From: Spirosoma profusum
GTDB taxonomy: Bacteria; Bacteroidota; Bacteroidia; Cytophagales; Spirosomataceae
Assembly: GCF_014699005.1 (NCBI RefSeq)
Contig: NZ_JACWZY010000049.1
Coordinates: forward strand, 1-39,110
DNA length: 39,110 nucleotides
Direction of reading: 5' to 3'
In this document: in pieces, positions 9,501-17,594 of the stretch
Position numbering within the stretch: position 1 is the stretch's first letter
Layout of the letters: every line of letters begins with the position of its first letter
Translations under genes and position numbers: made by a program
Notes under the pieces: generated by a model
Databases searched by the model: none
Told to the model about the DNA's origin: nothing
What the model saw: the letters and a program-made list of their open reading frames with translations, nothing else

Positions 9501-9713
9501 ATGACAACTAGCAGTAAGCTAATTTTCAAACTAATGCTGTATTTTATTGGTGGAGCAGCTATTTCGGGTGTATTGGCGACTCTTTTGGGAAAGTACAAAC
9601 TTATGGGCGCTGATCTATTTAGTGGAATTACTATCTTCTGTCTTTTGATAGCCTTCATCACTTTTTTAGCTTACCTAGTTTCATTTGTTGTTAGCGCCAA
9701 CAGGGGCCACTAG
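9501..9713 (+). CDS. Small membrane protein, function unknown
   Basis: A 70-residue protein with two hydrophobic segments (about residues 8-28 and 40-65) separated by the polar stretch GKYKLMGADL, so probably two membrane helices. No family recognised. It lies alone between the kinase and the TerB-like gene. The uninterrupted frame and clean hydropathy pattern support coding. Confidence 0.5.
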   Translation: MTTSSKLIFKLMLYFIGGAAISGVLATLLGKYKLMGADLFSGITIFCLLIAFITFLAYLVSFVVSANRGH

Positions 9714-9831
9714 AAGCTAGTTGATTAATCCATTAACCGAGTTCAGCGCAGCTCATAGGAGAGCAGGTGGCTAAATCAAACAGGGTAATTAACGTATAAA
9801 TATCAAGCAAGAATGATTTAATGATTATCTT

Positions 9832-10260
9832 ATGTTAAACCTGTTCAAGCGAAAGCCCCAGCACCCGCTAACCAAAGCGTTTGAAGGAGCCACCCTCAGT
9901 CAGAAACTGTCAGTGATCAATTTTCTTCAGTTAGTAGCTACCTGTGATAATCAGTATGCTCCCCATCCCGAAGAAGGAAAGCTGACTACTAAGTTTTTAG
10001 AGGTGTTTAACCTGACCGTGCAGCAGGTAGTAGCTCATGGGAATGAGAAAAATCGGACTTTTCAGAATGATCTGAATGCCCTTAGTTTGGAGCAAAAAGA
10101 AATGCTGGTCATTATGGCTTATGCTATGGCCTCAACTGACGGATGGGCCAACGAAGTGGAGTTAACGTATTTGAATACCAGTTTTGAGGCAATCGGGATA
10201 GGTGAGAATGAGTTGATGAAAATCATCATAAAATATAATGAGTTATCACAAAACTTTTAA
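9832..10260 (+). CDS. TerB-like helical protein of unknown function
   Basis: A 142-residue, mostly helical cytosolic protein. The C-terminal half (SLEQKEMLVIMAYAMASTDG, then NEVELTYL) resembles the TerB-like fold found in tellurite-resistance and many uncharacterised proteins, where an acidic cluster follows a stretch of two paired helices. There is no companion ter gene nearby, so tellurite resistance should not be assumed. The start ATG is preceded by an AT-rich stretch; no Shine-Dalgarno is visible. Its neighbours are also small and uncharacterised. Confidence 0.6.
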   Translation: MLNLFKRKPQHPLTKAFEGATLSQKLSVINFLQLVATCDNQYAPHPEEGKLTTKFLEVFNLTVQQVVAHGNEKNRTFQNDLNALSLEQKEMLVIMAYAMASTDGWANEVELTYLNTSFEAIGIGENELMKIIIKYNELSQNF

Positions 10261-10603
10261 GGTTTCTGCGGCAAACACGACTTCTCTTGACAAGTGGTAT
10301 TTTTTTTGATCAATAGGCGCATACGAATCATTCTCACAATACCCTCCAGCTTGAGATAATCTACATTCATGTAGCTGCTTCAATAATGGTCCATTCAAAA
10401 TGGCATTCGATCCATACTATTGGTACGCCATTAAACCCCAGATACATAATGGCGTCTAAACCAATGACGCTCACCAGCTACTACATACTGATAAGCTGTT
10501 TAGGTATCATTTTAGAAGGGCTTTACCGTGTAGCCCCGTAAAACTTGTACGACTTTAACCAGAACCATGCACGGCGTCTTGACGCCGTGCAGCATCTCAA
10601 TGA
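10261..10603. other. Intergenic stretch without a recognisable gene
   Basis: AT-rich sequence with no convincing frame on either strand. A short open stretch on the minus strand (about 10367-10450) has no family resemblance. The only structured element is the hairpin at 10568-10591. Confidence 0.6.
10568..10591. repeat. Perfect 10-bp hairpin with CTTG tetraloop
   Basis: TGCACGGCGT, loop CTTG, then the exact complement ACGCCGTGCA. It lies 12 bases before the next gene and is much more GC-rich than its surroundings. It lacks a following T-run, so a terminator is less likely than a REP-like repeat or a structured leader. Confidence 0.6.
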
Positions 10604-11041
10604 ATGAATAAAATAGAACCTGACTCAGGTGGTCAAAAACGTAATTATCACCTCGAATTGCCCGCACAATTCACCAGTTGGAACCAATTTTATGATGAGT
10701 TAACTCGGTTGGCGTTCATTCAGCCGGCCACCACTACCATTCGCATCAAAGTCTTCCAGTCAGCCCATACCCTGAAGGATGGCGAAAGTCTTTCTCTGTA
10801 TTTAACTTATGAGCGTCAGCATATTGAGCGGATGTGTCTGGAGGAATTGCGTAAAGAACGATCCAATCAACCAAGCTATCTGTTAACCGTTCAGGAGGTA
10901 GAGCAACTAATTGGGATCGTTAGCAATCAAGCCTCCCGAATCGGTGATTGGGATTTACTGGTCAAGCTCAATGAGCTATTACGTTATAAGCAGCAACGGG
11001 ATATAAACCAAAGCAACAATCATATGGAGCCTGGGCAGTAG
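10604..11041 (+). CDS. Hypothetical soluble protein
   Basis: A 145-residue soluble protein with no signal peptide, membrane segment or motif that I recognise. It is rich in Gln, Glu and Leu and ends in two likely helices (LTVQEVEQLIGIVSNQASR and DWDLLVKLNELLRYKQQ). The ATG follows the CTTG hairpin by 12 bases. It may be monocistronic, since a dispersed repeat follows it and the next coding remnant is on the other strand. Confidence 0.5.
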   Translation: MNKIEPDSGGQKRNYHLELPAQFTSWNQFYDELTRLAFIQPATTTIRIKVFQSAHTLKDGESLSLYLTYERQHIERMCLEELRKERSNQPSYLLTVQEVEQLIGIVSNQASRIGDWDLLVKLNELLRYKQQRDINQSNNHMEPGQ

Positions 11042-11101
11042 ATGACTTTGTGAATCCCCAAACATTCTATCGTTTTAACAAGAAAAGTGCTTTTCACTTT
11101 A

Positions 11102-11162
11102 TCTCTTCAAACCCTCCCATGTGAGACGAAGTGAGATTTGAGTATCAATAATTCGGGCGTTT
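11102..11162 (+). repeat. Dispersed intergenic stem-loop repeat, copy 4
   Basis: Contains CCCTCCCATGTGAGACGAAG and ends TCAATAATTCGGGCGTTT. In this copy TCTCTTC at the start pairs perfectly with GAAGAGA just after the end (11163-11169), enclosing the whole element. Confidence 0.7.
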
Positions 11163-11174
11163 GAAGAGATATTA

Positions 11175-11420
11175 CTACTTCTTCAACAAGAAGTAAGTAT
11201 GTCCGCCATTCCCCTCCGTCACAAAGTAACTCTCAACCAGAGTAAATCCGGTGTCAATGAACCATGATTGATATGTAGCCCCATCAGCATGACTCCAATA
11301 CATCTTCGCACCCAGTTGATTCCAATTTGAATCAGTGCCTGTCCATTCGCTCGCTCCTACTGTGCACAGAAAGTAGCCACTTGGTCTAAGCCATTGGTAA
11401 ATGTTGTTTGGACTTGCAAC
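11175..11420 (-). pseudogene. C-terminal fragment of a SAM-dependent methyltransferase
   Basis: About 81 codons with no start of their own. The residues SGYFLCTVGASEWTGTD, GAKMYWSHADGATYQSWF and the ending EGNGGHTYFLLKK match the C-terminal part of class I SAM-dependent methyltransferases, where the first segment is the strand after motif III. The reading frame runs up to the target-site repeat of the IS3-family element at 11420, which therefore cut the gene. The N-terminal SAM-binding half is not found on the other side of the element, so it was deleted or moved. No methylation substrate can be inferred. Confidence 0.75.
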
Positions 11421-11440
11421 AGTATAGTGGAGATTTTTTC

Positions 11441-12370
11441 TTAAGCAGCCATTGAGATAGTGTAAAAAAAAGATTCCTGCTGACTGGGCGTGCGGTAACC
11501 TTAGGTCGAATGTTTCCGTTGGCGATTATACCAACCCTCAATATACTCGAAGGTGGCCAATCGTGCCGCAGCCCGCGTCTTAAAACGAGTCTGATTGACC
11601 AACTCACTTTTGAATGACTTGAAAAAACTTTCCGCTACAACGTTATCCCAACAGTTGCCTTTACGGCTCATGCTTTGGGTAACAGGTAAGTCTTTGAACT
11701 GATTTTGAAACTCGGTGCAGGCATATTGAATACCCTGGTCCGAATGAAACACCAGATGGCTATCTATTGCTCTGTTCCCAAGTGCCATACGCCATGCTGA
11801 CACACTAGTTTCCACGGCTTTCAAGCCCTCACTCATGGCCCAGCCAATCACCTTTCGGTCAGCTAAATCTAAAATTATTGTCAAGTATAACCAGCCCTCA
11901 TCTGTGGGAATATATGTGATGTCTGATACTCACTTTTGGCCTGGTTTTTCGGCCGTAAAGTCTCTGTTTAACAGGTTTTTAGCCACCGGATAATTGTGGT
12001 TTGAGTCGGTGGTCTGCACACGATACTTTTTGTAAATGATGCTACGGATGCCTGCCTTCTGCATGAGTCTAGCGATGCGGTTACGTGATGCTTTTACGCC
12101 TTGTTCGCGAAGTTCATCTGTAATTCGGGGGCTACCGTAGCGACATTGGCTCTCTGTATGTACTCGCCGAATGTGGCTTACTAATTGATTTTGAGTTTGT
12201 TGTCTACTTCCAACCGGATGTTTACGCCAATAGTAATAGCTACTGCTGCTCACATTCAGCACCTTACACATCTTCTCAACGGGGAAAATCTTGGCGTTCT
12301 CCTTTATAAATCGGAATGCCTCCCGTCGCTCCTGGAGAAGATGCCGACCGCCTTTTTCTGTACAGTTCAC
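11441..12370 (-). pseudogene. IS3-family transposase orfB (DDE integrase), two in-frame stops
   Basis: The rve/DDE integrase that cuts and joins DNA during IS3 transposition. From the N-terminus: an HTH_21-like region (VSSSSYYYWRKHP), then the RYGSPRITDEL segment, then the catalytic core with first Asp in SDITYIPTDEGW, second Asp in FHSDQGIQY and Glu in NVVAESFFKSFKSE. A TGA at 11930-11932 replaces the Trp expected in QKWVSDITYI, and a TAA at 11501-11503 replaces the Leu in HSTLGYRTPSQQES; the frame continues to a natural end at 11441. All catalytic residues survive, so decay is by point mutation. Its first codons lie at the IS110 junction. Confidence 0.85.
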
Positions 12371-13736
12371 TAATAAGCAACTGATAATAAGCGATTTAAC
12401 AATAATTTCTCCAGTTCCTCTTTGCTCAGTTGAAGGGCGTGTAATTTCTTATCCAAATACCGCAACTTCATGGCCTTCTGCTTTTGGTCATTTATTTCCA
12501 CCCGATTCTTTTGACAAGGTTCAGCTTTAATAATCATGTTCCAAATGATAACGGCCAACTTTCTGGCCGTAGCGATAATGGCGGCTAGCCGACCTTTTTT
12601 GAAGGCGATTCGCTTGAAGAAAGGCGTCAACTCATGATCCTTCTGATTCCCAATTGAGTTGGCCGCATGACGTAGCGCTTTGGCGATATGATTTTTTCCT
12701 GAAGGCGTTCGATTGCCAATGATCTTGCCTCCGCTGATTTTGTTATTGGGTACAAGACCTAACCAGCAGGCAAAACTTTTAGCCGTCGGAAATTTGTGTA
12801 TATCATGACCTAGGCTGGTCAGCAAACTTAAAACCGCATTGTAACTAATGCCCGATATGGCAAATAGGTCGGTTCGGAAATACTGGTAGGCTAAATGGGA
12901 CAGATTAAGCCAGGGGCATGTTTACCCGCTCGTTTCCGGTTGGTTTTCAATTGCTTCTTCTCACCCATTGAGACCTCGACCGCTGGCACATACTTGTCCA
13001 GAAACGTTTCAATGACCTGGTCGCATTCTTTGATCTTCCGTTCATACAGATGGTAAAAATCCAGAGAAGCCTGTAATTCGAATAACAGTTCGTCCCGCCA
13101 CCAGCCTTGCAGGGCATCGGCAATCTCCTGACGGGACTTTTTGACCCGATGGCTAACCAGCGACACTAAGTGTTCAGGTTCACGGTGACCGGCCAGGATG
13201 GCTTCAATGACGGCCATACCTGACTGGCCAGTGATGTCATTGAGCACTACATCCAAACGGATGTTCATCAGCCGCAATGCCTTCTGCATTTTATTGCTGT
13301 AACGCGCTGATTGCTCGACCAAATGCATGTGATGCTAGTAGGTACGCAGTTGCTGGAAGGTATCACTCAACAATAAACTACCCGATAAGAGTCCTAGCTA
13401 GTGTAGCTTCTGTATCCAGATGCAATCAATGACATCGGTTTTTCTACCCTTTACATTCTTGGTCTGGTTTCCGCCAACCAGCAACACGTCAAAACCTGCT
13501 TGCTGGAGCGCATTGAATAAAGTCTGCCAATAACTGCCGGTGCTCTCCATGGCGATGGTAGTCACTCCATGTTGGTGCAGATGACTGATAAGATCCTGAT
13601 GATCTTTAGTGTAAACCCCAAATTCACGAACATTGTCTTTATTCTGGTCAATGGCAACCAGATGAGTGCGGGAGCCTACATCAATCCCGGCAGCTTGGGG
13701 ATTAATAATGTTGAACGATAGCTGGTTCATACTCAT
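12370..13736 (-). pseudogene. IS110-family DEDD transposase, two stops and a frameshift
   Basis: The N-terminal DEDD (RuvC-like) domain shows Asp in AAGIDVGSRTHLVAI, Glu in AMESTGSYW and the Asp pair in GRKTDVIDCIW. The C-terminal transposase-20 domain (AISGISYNAVLSLLTSLG, then FACWLGLVP and SGKNHIAKALRHAA) is also present. TAG codons at 13398-13400 and 13335-13337 interrupt one continuous frame. Near 12890 a one-base loss separates the middle and C-terminal parts; restoring it gives NLSHLAYQYFRTDLF. Catalytic residues remain visible, but the protein cannot be made whole. The stop lies only five bases from the flanking heptamer, so the right end is very short. Confidence 0.9.
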
Positions 13737-13990
13737 AAAACATCAGTGGTTAATGACTCCTAGGGAGCGTATCGTGACTATAAATTTTTTCTGTACGGGA
13801 TTCGCCGAAGCGATCACCAATCAATTCACCAAATGCCTTTCGTTAAAAAGGCGTGGTACGCTCCAACCCAGATTTTAAGAAGGACTCTAAAAAGTACCAG
13901 TAAAAGCGGGGGGCTTGGTTCAGAAAGCCTACCAAAAATAGAGCTTCTAGCTGGAACGTAAGTTGTTGGGGCTATTCAACAGCTTATGCG
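13737..13990 (-). ncRNA. Predicted bridge-RNA region of the IS110-family element
   Basis: A 254-base non-coding left end precedes the transposase. In the IS110 group this end is known to encode the bridge RNA, whose loops specify donor and target DNA. The placement and length fit, but I did not resolve the RNA fold or the guide loops. Candidate target pairing would be with sequence around CTGTACA. Confidence 0.35.
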
Positions 13991-14202
13991 CTGTACAACG
14001 ATTTTAAGATATCGCGTTCTAATTGAGCGTCTCGAAGCTCCTTCTGTAGCCTTTTTATTTGTTTCTGCTCATCAGTGAGTGTCGAATTGGTGGCTGAGGG
14101 ACGATCGGTTTTCTTATGACGCTGTCGCCATTTGCTGATTCGCCCTGGATCGATGCCCAGTTCACGGGCGGCTTTCTGAATTGAGTCTTTTGCATATGAC
14201 AA
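13984..14202 (-). pseudogene. IS3-family orfA fragment (HTH), truncated at both ends
   Basis: The residues SYAKDSIQKAARELGI and ISKWRQRHKK form the helix-turn-helix of IS3 OrfA, followed by the leucine-zipper-like segment QIKRLQKELRDAQLERDILK that mediates assembly. The reading stays open from a TTG, but there is no normal ATG: about 20 N-terminal residues that should precede it are missing, and an in-frame TGA lies four codons further up. The last residues come from the IS110 element, whose insertion supplies the stop. Confidence 0.75.
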
Positions 14203-14280
14203 CTCAAAGGTTCATGCATAACTAACACAATCATATTATAGCACTATACAGAGCTACCTGCTGTGAACAAGCTAACCTAG

Positions 14281-17200
14281 TTACTCTTTTAGTTGGGTCG
14301 GCAAATAGCCAAAGCGTTCATGAAAGAGCTTGGTGAAATACGACTGTGAATTATAACCCACCAGTTGGGCTACCTCGGCCACATTGCTGCCACCCGCTCG
14401 TAATAATTCGTCAGCTTTAGCCAGACGAACGCTATGGATAAACGCCGTCGTCGTCTGTCCGGTTAGGGCAGCTAGTTTACGGTGTAGTTGGGAACGACTC
14501 ATGGCGGCCTGGGCGGCCAGCCAGTCCACATCGACCTGCTCGTCCTGTATATGTTGTAATAGAAGATGAGTCAATCGGGCTAAGAATCGCTGTTCTTTTT
14601 CGGGTACGGGGTCAGTCCGTAAGGTTTCAGTTGGTGATCGCTTCGCTGAATCCAGCAGAATTGCCTGCCAGGCGCGACGGTTTTGAATCGCATTTCGGAT
14701 ATATAACTTCAGCTGGGCCAACCGGAAGGGTTTGCTCAGGTAGACATCAGCACCCATCTCCAGACCTTGCAGCAAGCTGTCGTGCGAAGAACGGGCCGTT
14801 AGTAAAATAATAGGAATGTGGCTCGTTCGTAAATCGGCTTTAAGGGCACCTATTAGGGCAAAGCCATCCATGTGCGGCATCATCACATCGCTGACAATCA
14901 GGTCGGGAATGTGCTGCAAGGCCTGCTGTAGACCGACCCGTCCGTCGCCAGCAACCAGCACCTCATAGTGAGTGCTGAGTTGGCTAACCAGATAGGAGCG
15001 TAGTTCCGCATTGTCTTCCACAACCAGTAGGACAGGGCGTTGGGGCGTAGCGCTCGGCGTTGGCGACTGGGATGGTGGTTCTGTCTCCATTGTCAAAGGA
15101 GTAGTATGAACCTGTGATAGGACTTCCGTCGAGGGGAGTACACTTGCCAACGGAAGACGAACTGTAAAGGTGCTGCCCTGACTTGGTAAACTGGTGACCG
15201 ATACGTTGCCCCCCATCAGTTCGGCTAATTCGCGCACGTACGCCAGGCCAATGCCCGTACCGCTCTGCGTCCGTGTCGCCGGAGCGTCTACCTGATAGAA
15301 GCGCTCGAAAATGCGCGTCTGCTCGGCTGGCGGAATACCCGGACCGCTGTCCTGCACCATTAGTACCAGCTGATGGGCATCATCCAGGCGGGCTGATACC
15401 CGTATAGTTCCAGTATCGGGTGTAAACTTGATGGCATTGGAGAGCAGGTTATGCAGGATGGCTTCAAGTTTTTGCGGATCGAAATAATACGTTGTATCGG
15501 GTAAATCGGCCTGAACAGTAAGTTGAATCCGCTTGGTGAGGGCTAATCCGATAAACGGTTGAATAACTTGTTGCGTGAACTCAACCGGATTGCCCAGGCT
15601 AAGCTTCAGATCGAGTTTGCCATCATCCAGACGAGCCATATCCAGTACCTGCGTAATGAGCTTCAGCAAATGGTCGGCATGCCGGTTAATCTCGTTAACC
15701 TGCTGCTTTCCCTGCTCATCCAGGGCTTGCTGGGCTAATTGCTCATTGGCGTTGAGTAATAGGGTCAGTGGGGTACGGAGTTCGTGGGTGATGTTGGCGA
15801 AAAAACGGCCTTTTAGTTCATCCAGCTGCTTTAGATTTCGGGCTTCGTTTTCCTGTTGGGCAAGGGCTCTTTGTAAGTTGCGCCGACGTTGGCGAATGCG
15901 GAACAGCCCTATCAGTACACCTAATAACACAATCGTTGTACTGATTAGAAACCAGTTCGTTTTCCAGAAAAGCGGTTTTACCCGGATCAGCAGCCGGGCT
16001 ACCTGCGGATACCAGCCGCCATGGGCTTTTGCCTGATTGAACAAAAAGGTATACTCACCGGCTGGTAGCTGGTAGGTTGCCTGACCAGCCATGTCCCGAT
16101 AAGCGGTCCATTGCCGATCATAACCGTCCAGTTTGAATCGGTACAGCGTAGAGCGTAATTCGGCGGAGGGTGCAAAGCGAATCCGGATAAAGTCCTGCTC
16201 CTGAACCCTCAGCATCGGTTGCCCGGTTGTATCCCGCACGAAACGCTCATCAAGATGGTGCTCGTTTTCCAGCAATCGGGTGCCGTTGATGCTCACGTCT
16301 AGAATATTGAAGGGCGGGATCGGGCGAAGGCGGCTCAGATCATATTCGTACAGGGCCCGGCGAATGGTATTGACCCACAGTCGGGGAGGGCGTTTTCCTT
16401 GCCCTGGACTCACCCCGATGCTAATTATCTTTTCCGTGGGGTGGGCAAACTCCAATCGTTGTAATTCCCCTTCTTTTGTCAGCCGTAGGACCATGGTACC
16501 AACCGAAAAGTAATGATTGCCTACCCCGTCACTCTCCAGGGTTCCTGTCCATAAATTCTCCTGAAGCATCGGACGTGGTAAAAGGATACGGCGAAACTGC
16601 CCCGTACTTGGTGCTAATAGGCCAATTTCGTTAAAAAAACTGAGTAAAAGCTCGCCGTTGTCCCGCACGTGAATAGCCTGGAAACGATTGGTAGTTGGTA
16701 AGCCAGCCGCTCGTTGGTAAAGCTGTGTCTGCCGATTGATGGGATCCAGGCTGTATAAATTAGTAGTCGAAATGAACCAGATCCGTCCGTTAGGTGCTTC
16801 GACCATGTCTTCTACCTGTATGGGGTCAGAAACGATGTGTTCAACGGTCAGGCTCTGGGGATTTACCCGCAACAAACCCTGTTTCTGAAGGGCAATCCAA
16901 AGCTGCCCCTGTCGATCTGAATACAGTAACCGGAAGGGATAACGAGATAAGAACTCCCGGACCAGCCGGGTCGTATCGGCTACCCGATTGAGCCGCTGCT
17001 GGTCCGAATCAATAAACGCCAGCTGGCTGGTGCCTCCTTCGGTTTGCTGTTCCACCCAGATACGCCCGTCGGGTGTCGGAATGGGCCGTCCGTAGGCATC
17101 CTCTTTGGGTTGCCAGTCGGCGTGAAAAACGCGAAGGTTCTGGCCCTTTATACGTACCAGTCCCTGATTGGTTGGCAACCAGAGCTGCTGTCGCCGATCC

Positions 17201-17370
17201 AGGCTGATATAATCGGTCATCAGGTTGATGCCGGCTGGTGGAGTTAGTTGCCAAGTAGGGGGAGGAAGCATCCACTGCTGCCCGTTTGATGATGATAATA
17301 AACCACAACTCAACAGCCCCAGCAGCCAGACCAGAATTCTCTCATTCAAGCAAAGTATGCCTTTGTTCAT
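14281..17370 (-). CDS. Hybrid two-component system: propeller sensor, kinase, receiver and AraC output (module A)
   Basis: A 1029-residue one-protein two-component system. An N-terminal signal/anchor (LVWLLGLLSCGLL) leads to a periplasmic beta-propeller of Reg_prop type repeats (LWLPTNQGLVRI, RIWFISTTNLYSL) and a Y_Y_Y domain (YRFKLDGYDRQWTAY). One membrane helix lies at about residues 470-490. Then come HisKA (FFANITHELRTPL, His near 527), the ATPase domain (NLLSNAIKFTPD, DSGPGIP, GTGIGLAYV), a receiver with Asp near 828 in SDVMMPHMDG and Lys in YLSKPF, and an AraC domain (about 930-1029). All catalytic features are complete. It is divergent from the surface-protein gene at 17595 across a 224-base gap, which suggests that gene as its target. 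Most known relatives control polysaccharide loci, but no SusC/SusD pair is present here. Confidence 0.95.
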   Translation of the reverse strand: MNKGILCLNERILVWLLGLLSCGLLSSSNGQQWMLPPPTWQLTPPAGINLMTDYISLDRRQQLWLPTNQGLVRIKGQNLRVFHADWQPKEDAYGRPIPTPDGRIWVEQQTEGGTSQLAFIDSDQQRLNRVADTTRLVREFLSRYPFRLLYSDRQGQLWIALQKQGLLRVNPQSLTVEHIVSDPIQVEDMVEAPNGRIWFISTTNLYSLDPINRQTQLYQRAAGLPTTNRFQAIHVRDNGELLLSFFNEIGLLAPSTGQFRRILLPRPMLQENLWTGTLESDGVGNHYFSVGTMVLRLTKEGELQRLEFAHPTEKIISIGVSPGQGKRPPRLWVNTIRRALYEYDLSRLRPIPPFNILDVSINGTRLLENEHHLDERFVRDTTGQPMLRVQEQDFIRIRFAPSAELRSTLYRFKLDGYDRQWTAYRDMAGQATYQLPAGEYTFLFNQAKAHGGWYPQVARLLIRVKPLFWKTNWFLISTTIVLLGVLIGLFRIRQRRRNLQRALAQQENEARNLKQLDELKGRFFANITHELRTPLTLLLNANEQLAQQALDEQGKQQVNEINRHADHLLKLITQVLDMARLDDGKLDLKLSLGNPVEFTQQVIQPFIGLALTKRIQLTVQADLPDTTYYFDPQKLEAILHNLLSNAIKFTPDTGTIRVSARLDDAHQLVLMVQDSGPGIPPAEQTRIFERFYQVDAPATRTQSGTGIGLAYVRELAELMGGNVSVTSLPSQGSTFTVRLPLASVLPSTEVLSQVHTTPLTMETEPPSQSPTPSATPQRPVLLVVEDNAELRSYLVSQLSTHYEVLVAGDGRVGLQQALQHIPDLIVSDVMMPHMDGFALIGALKADLRTSHIPIILLTARSSHDSLLQGLEMGADVYLSKPFRLAQLKLYIRNAIQNRRAWQAILLDSAKRSPTETLRTDPVPEKEQRFLARLTHLLLQHIQDEQVDVDWLAAQAAMSRSQLHRKLAALTGQTTTAFIHSVRLAKADELLRAGGSNVAEVAQLVGYNSQSYFTKLFHERFGYLPTQLKE

Positions 17371-17408
17371 CTACCTATCGACGCTGGATCAGCCATGAAA
17401 GAATCAAT

Positions 17409-17438
17409 ATGCAACAATGTTTATAACAATGCAACAAT
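17409..17438 (+). promoter_or_regulatory. Direct repeat ATGCAACAAT, two copies 20 bases apart: candidate AraC-type operator
   Basis: ATGCAACAAT is at 17409-17418 and again at 17429-17438, exactly 20 bases apart, about two helical turns. It lies in the gap between the hybrid regulator and the surface-protein gene, just upstream of TAGACTTTG (17445-17453), which resembles a promoter -7 box with one extra base. AraC-domain outputs typically bind direct repeats with this geometry. Confidence 0.45.
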
Positions 17439-17460
17439 AGTGATAGACTTTGTGGGTAGG

Positions 17461-17520
17461 CTCATCTCAACTTTACCCCCGTGGATGAGCGTACGTCAGA
17501 GGGCGTTTTTCGGCTCATCC
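17461..17520 (+). promoter_or_regulatory. Leader with mutually exclusive hairpins; diverged copy of the dispersed repeat
   Basis: GATGAG at 17484-17489 can pair with CTCATC at 17461-17466 or with CTCATC at 17514-17519; the second pairing extends to GGATGAGC/GCTCATCC (8 bp, 17483-17490 with 17513-17520). The part from 17461 to 17510 follows the plan of the dispersed repeat (stem, C-rich loop, then GGGCGTTTTT), but with a different stem sequence that still pairs. It is 75-130 bases before the surface-protein start. Confidence 0.5.
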
Positions 17521-17594
17521 TTTAACACGTAACAGTAGGCTTCTATGTCCAAAAACAGGAGCCTGTTTCAAGTATTACTTTACGTTAAAGACCC

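Larger units (their letters stand above)
12365..13990 (-). mobile_element. IS110-family element inserted inside the IS3 element
   Basis: Lies between IS3 orfA and orfB. The heptamer CTGTACA occurs at both junctions (12358-12364 and 13991-13997), consistent with target and core sequence flanking the insert; IS110 elements lack terminal inverted repeats, and none was seen. The length is about 1.6 kb. Joining the flanks at the heptamer restores a plausible orfA/orfB overlap. The transposase is broken, so the copy is inactive unless complemented. Confidence 0.75.
11423..14248 (-). mobile_element. IS3-family insertion sequence, interrupted by an IS110-family element
   Basis: Ends are marked by short inverted repeats TATAGTG (11423-11429) and CACTATA (14242-14248), flanked by a 3-base direct repeat CAG at 11420-11422 and 14249-14251, the size expected for this family. 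Inside are orfA and orfB on the minus strand. An IS110-family element separates the two. Without that insert the element would be about 1.2 kb, normal for the family. Both frames are broken, so it is not autonomous. Confidence 0.75.

Noticed and set aside
6681..9734. 18-base repeat CTAGTTGATTAATCCATT at 6681 and 9717
   Set aside because: Exact, but only two AT-rich copies and no structure or gene context in common; possibly a minor binding site, not enough support to list.
10367..10450. Short minus-strand reading stretch in the 10.3-10.6 kb gap
   Set aside because: Too short, no start context and no family resemblance.
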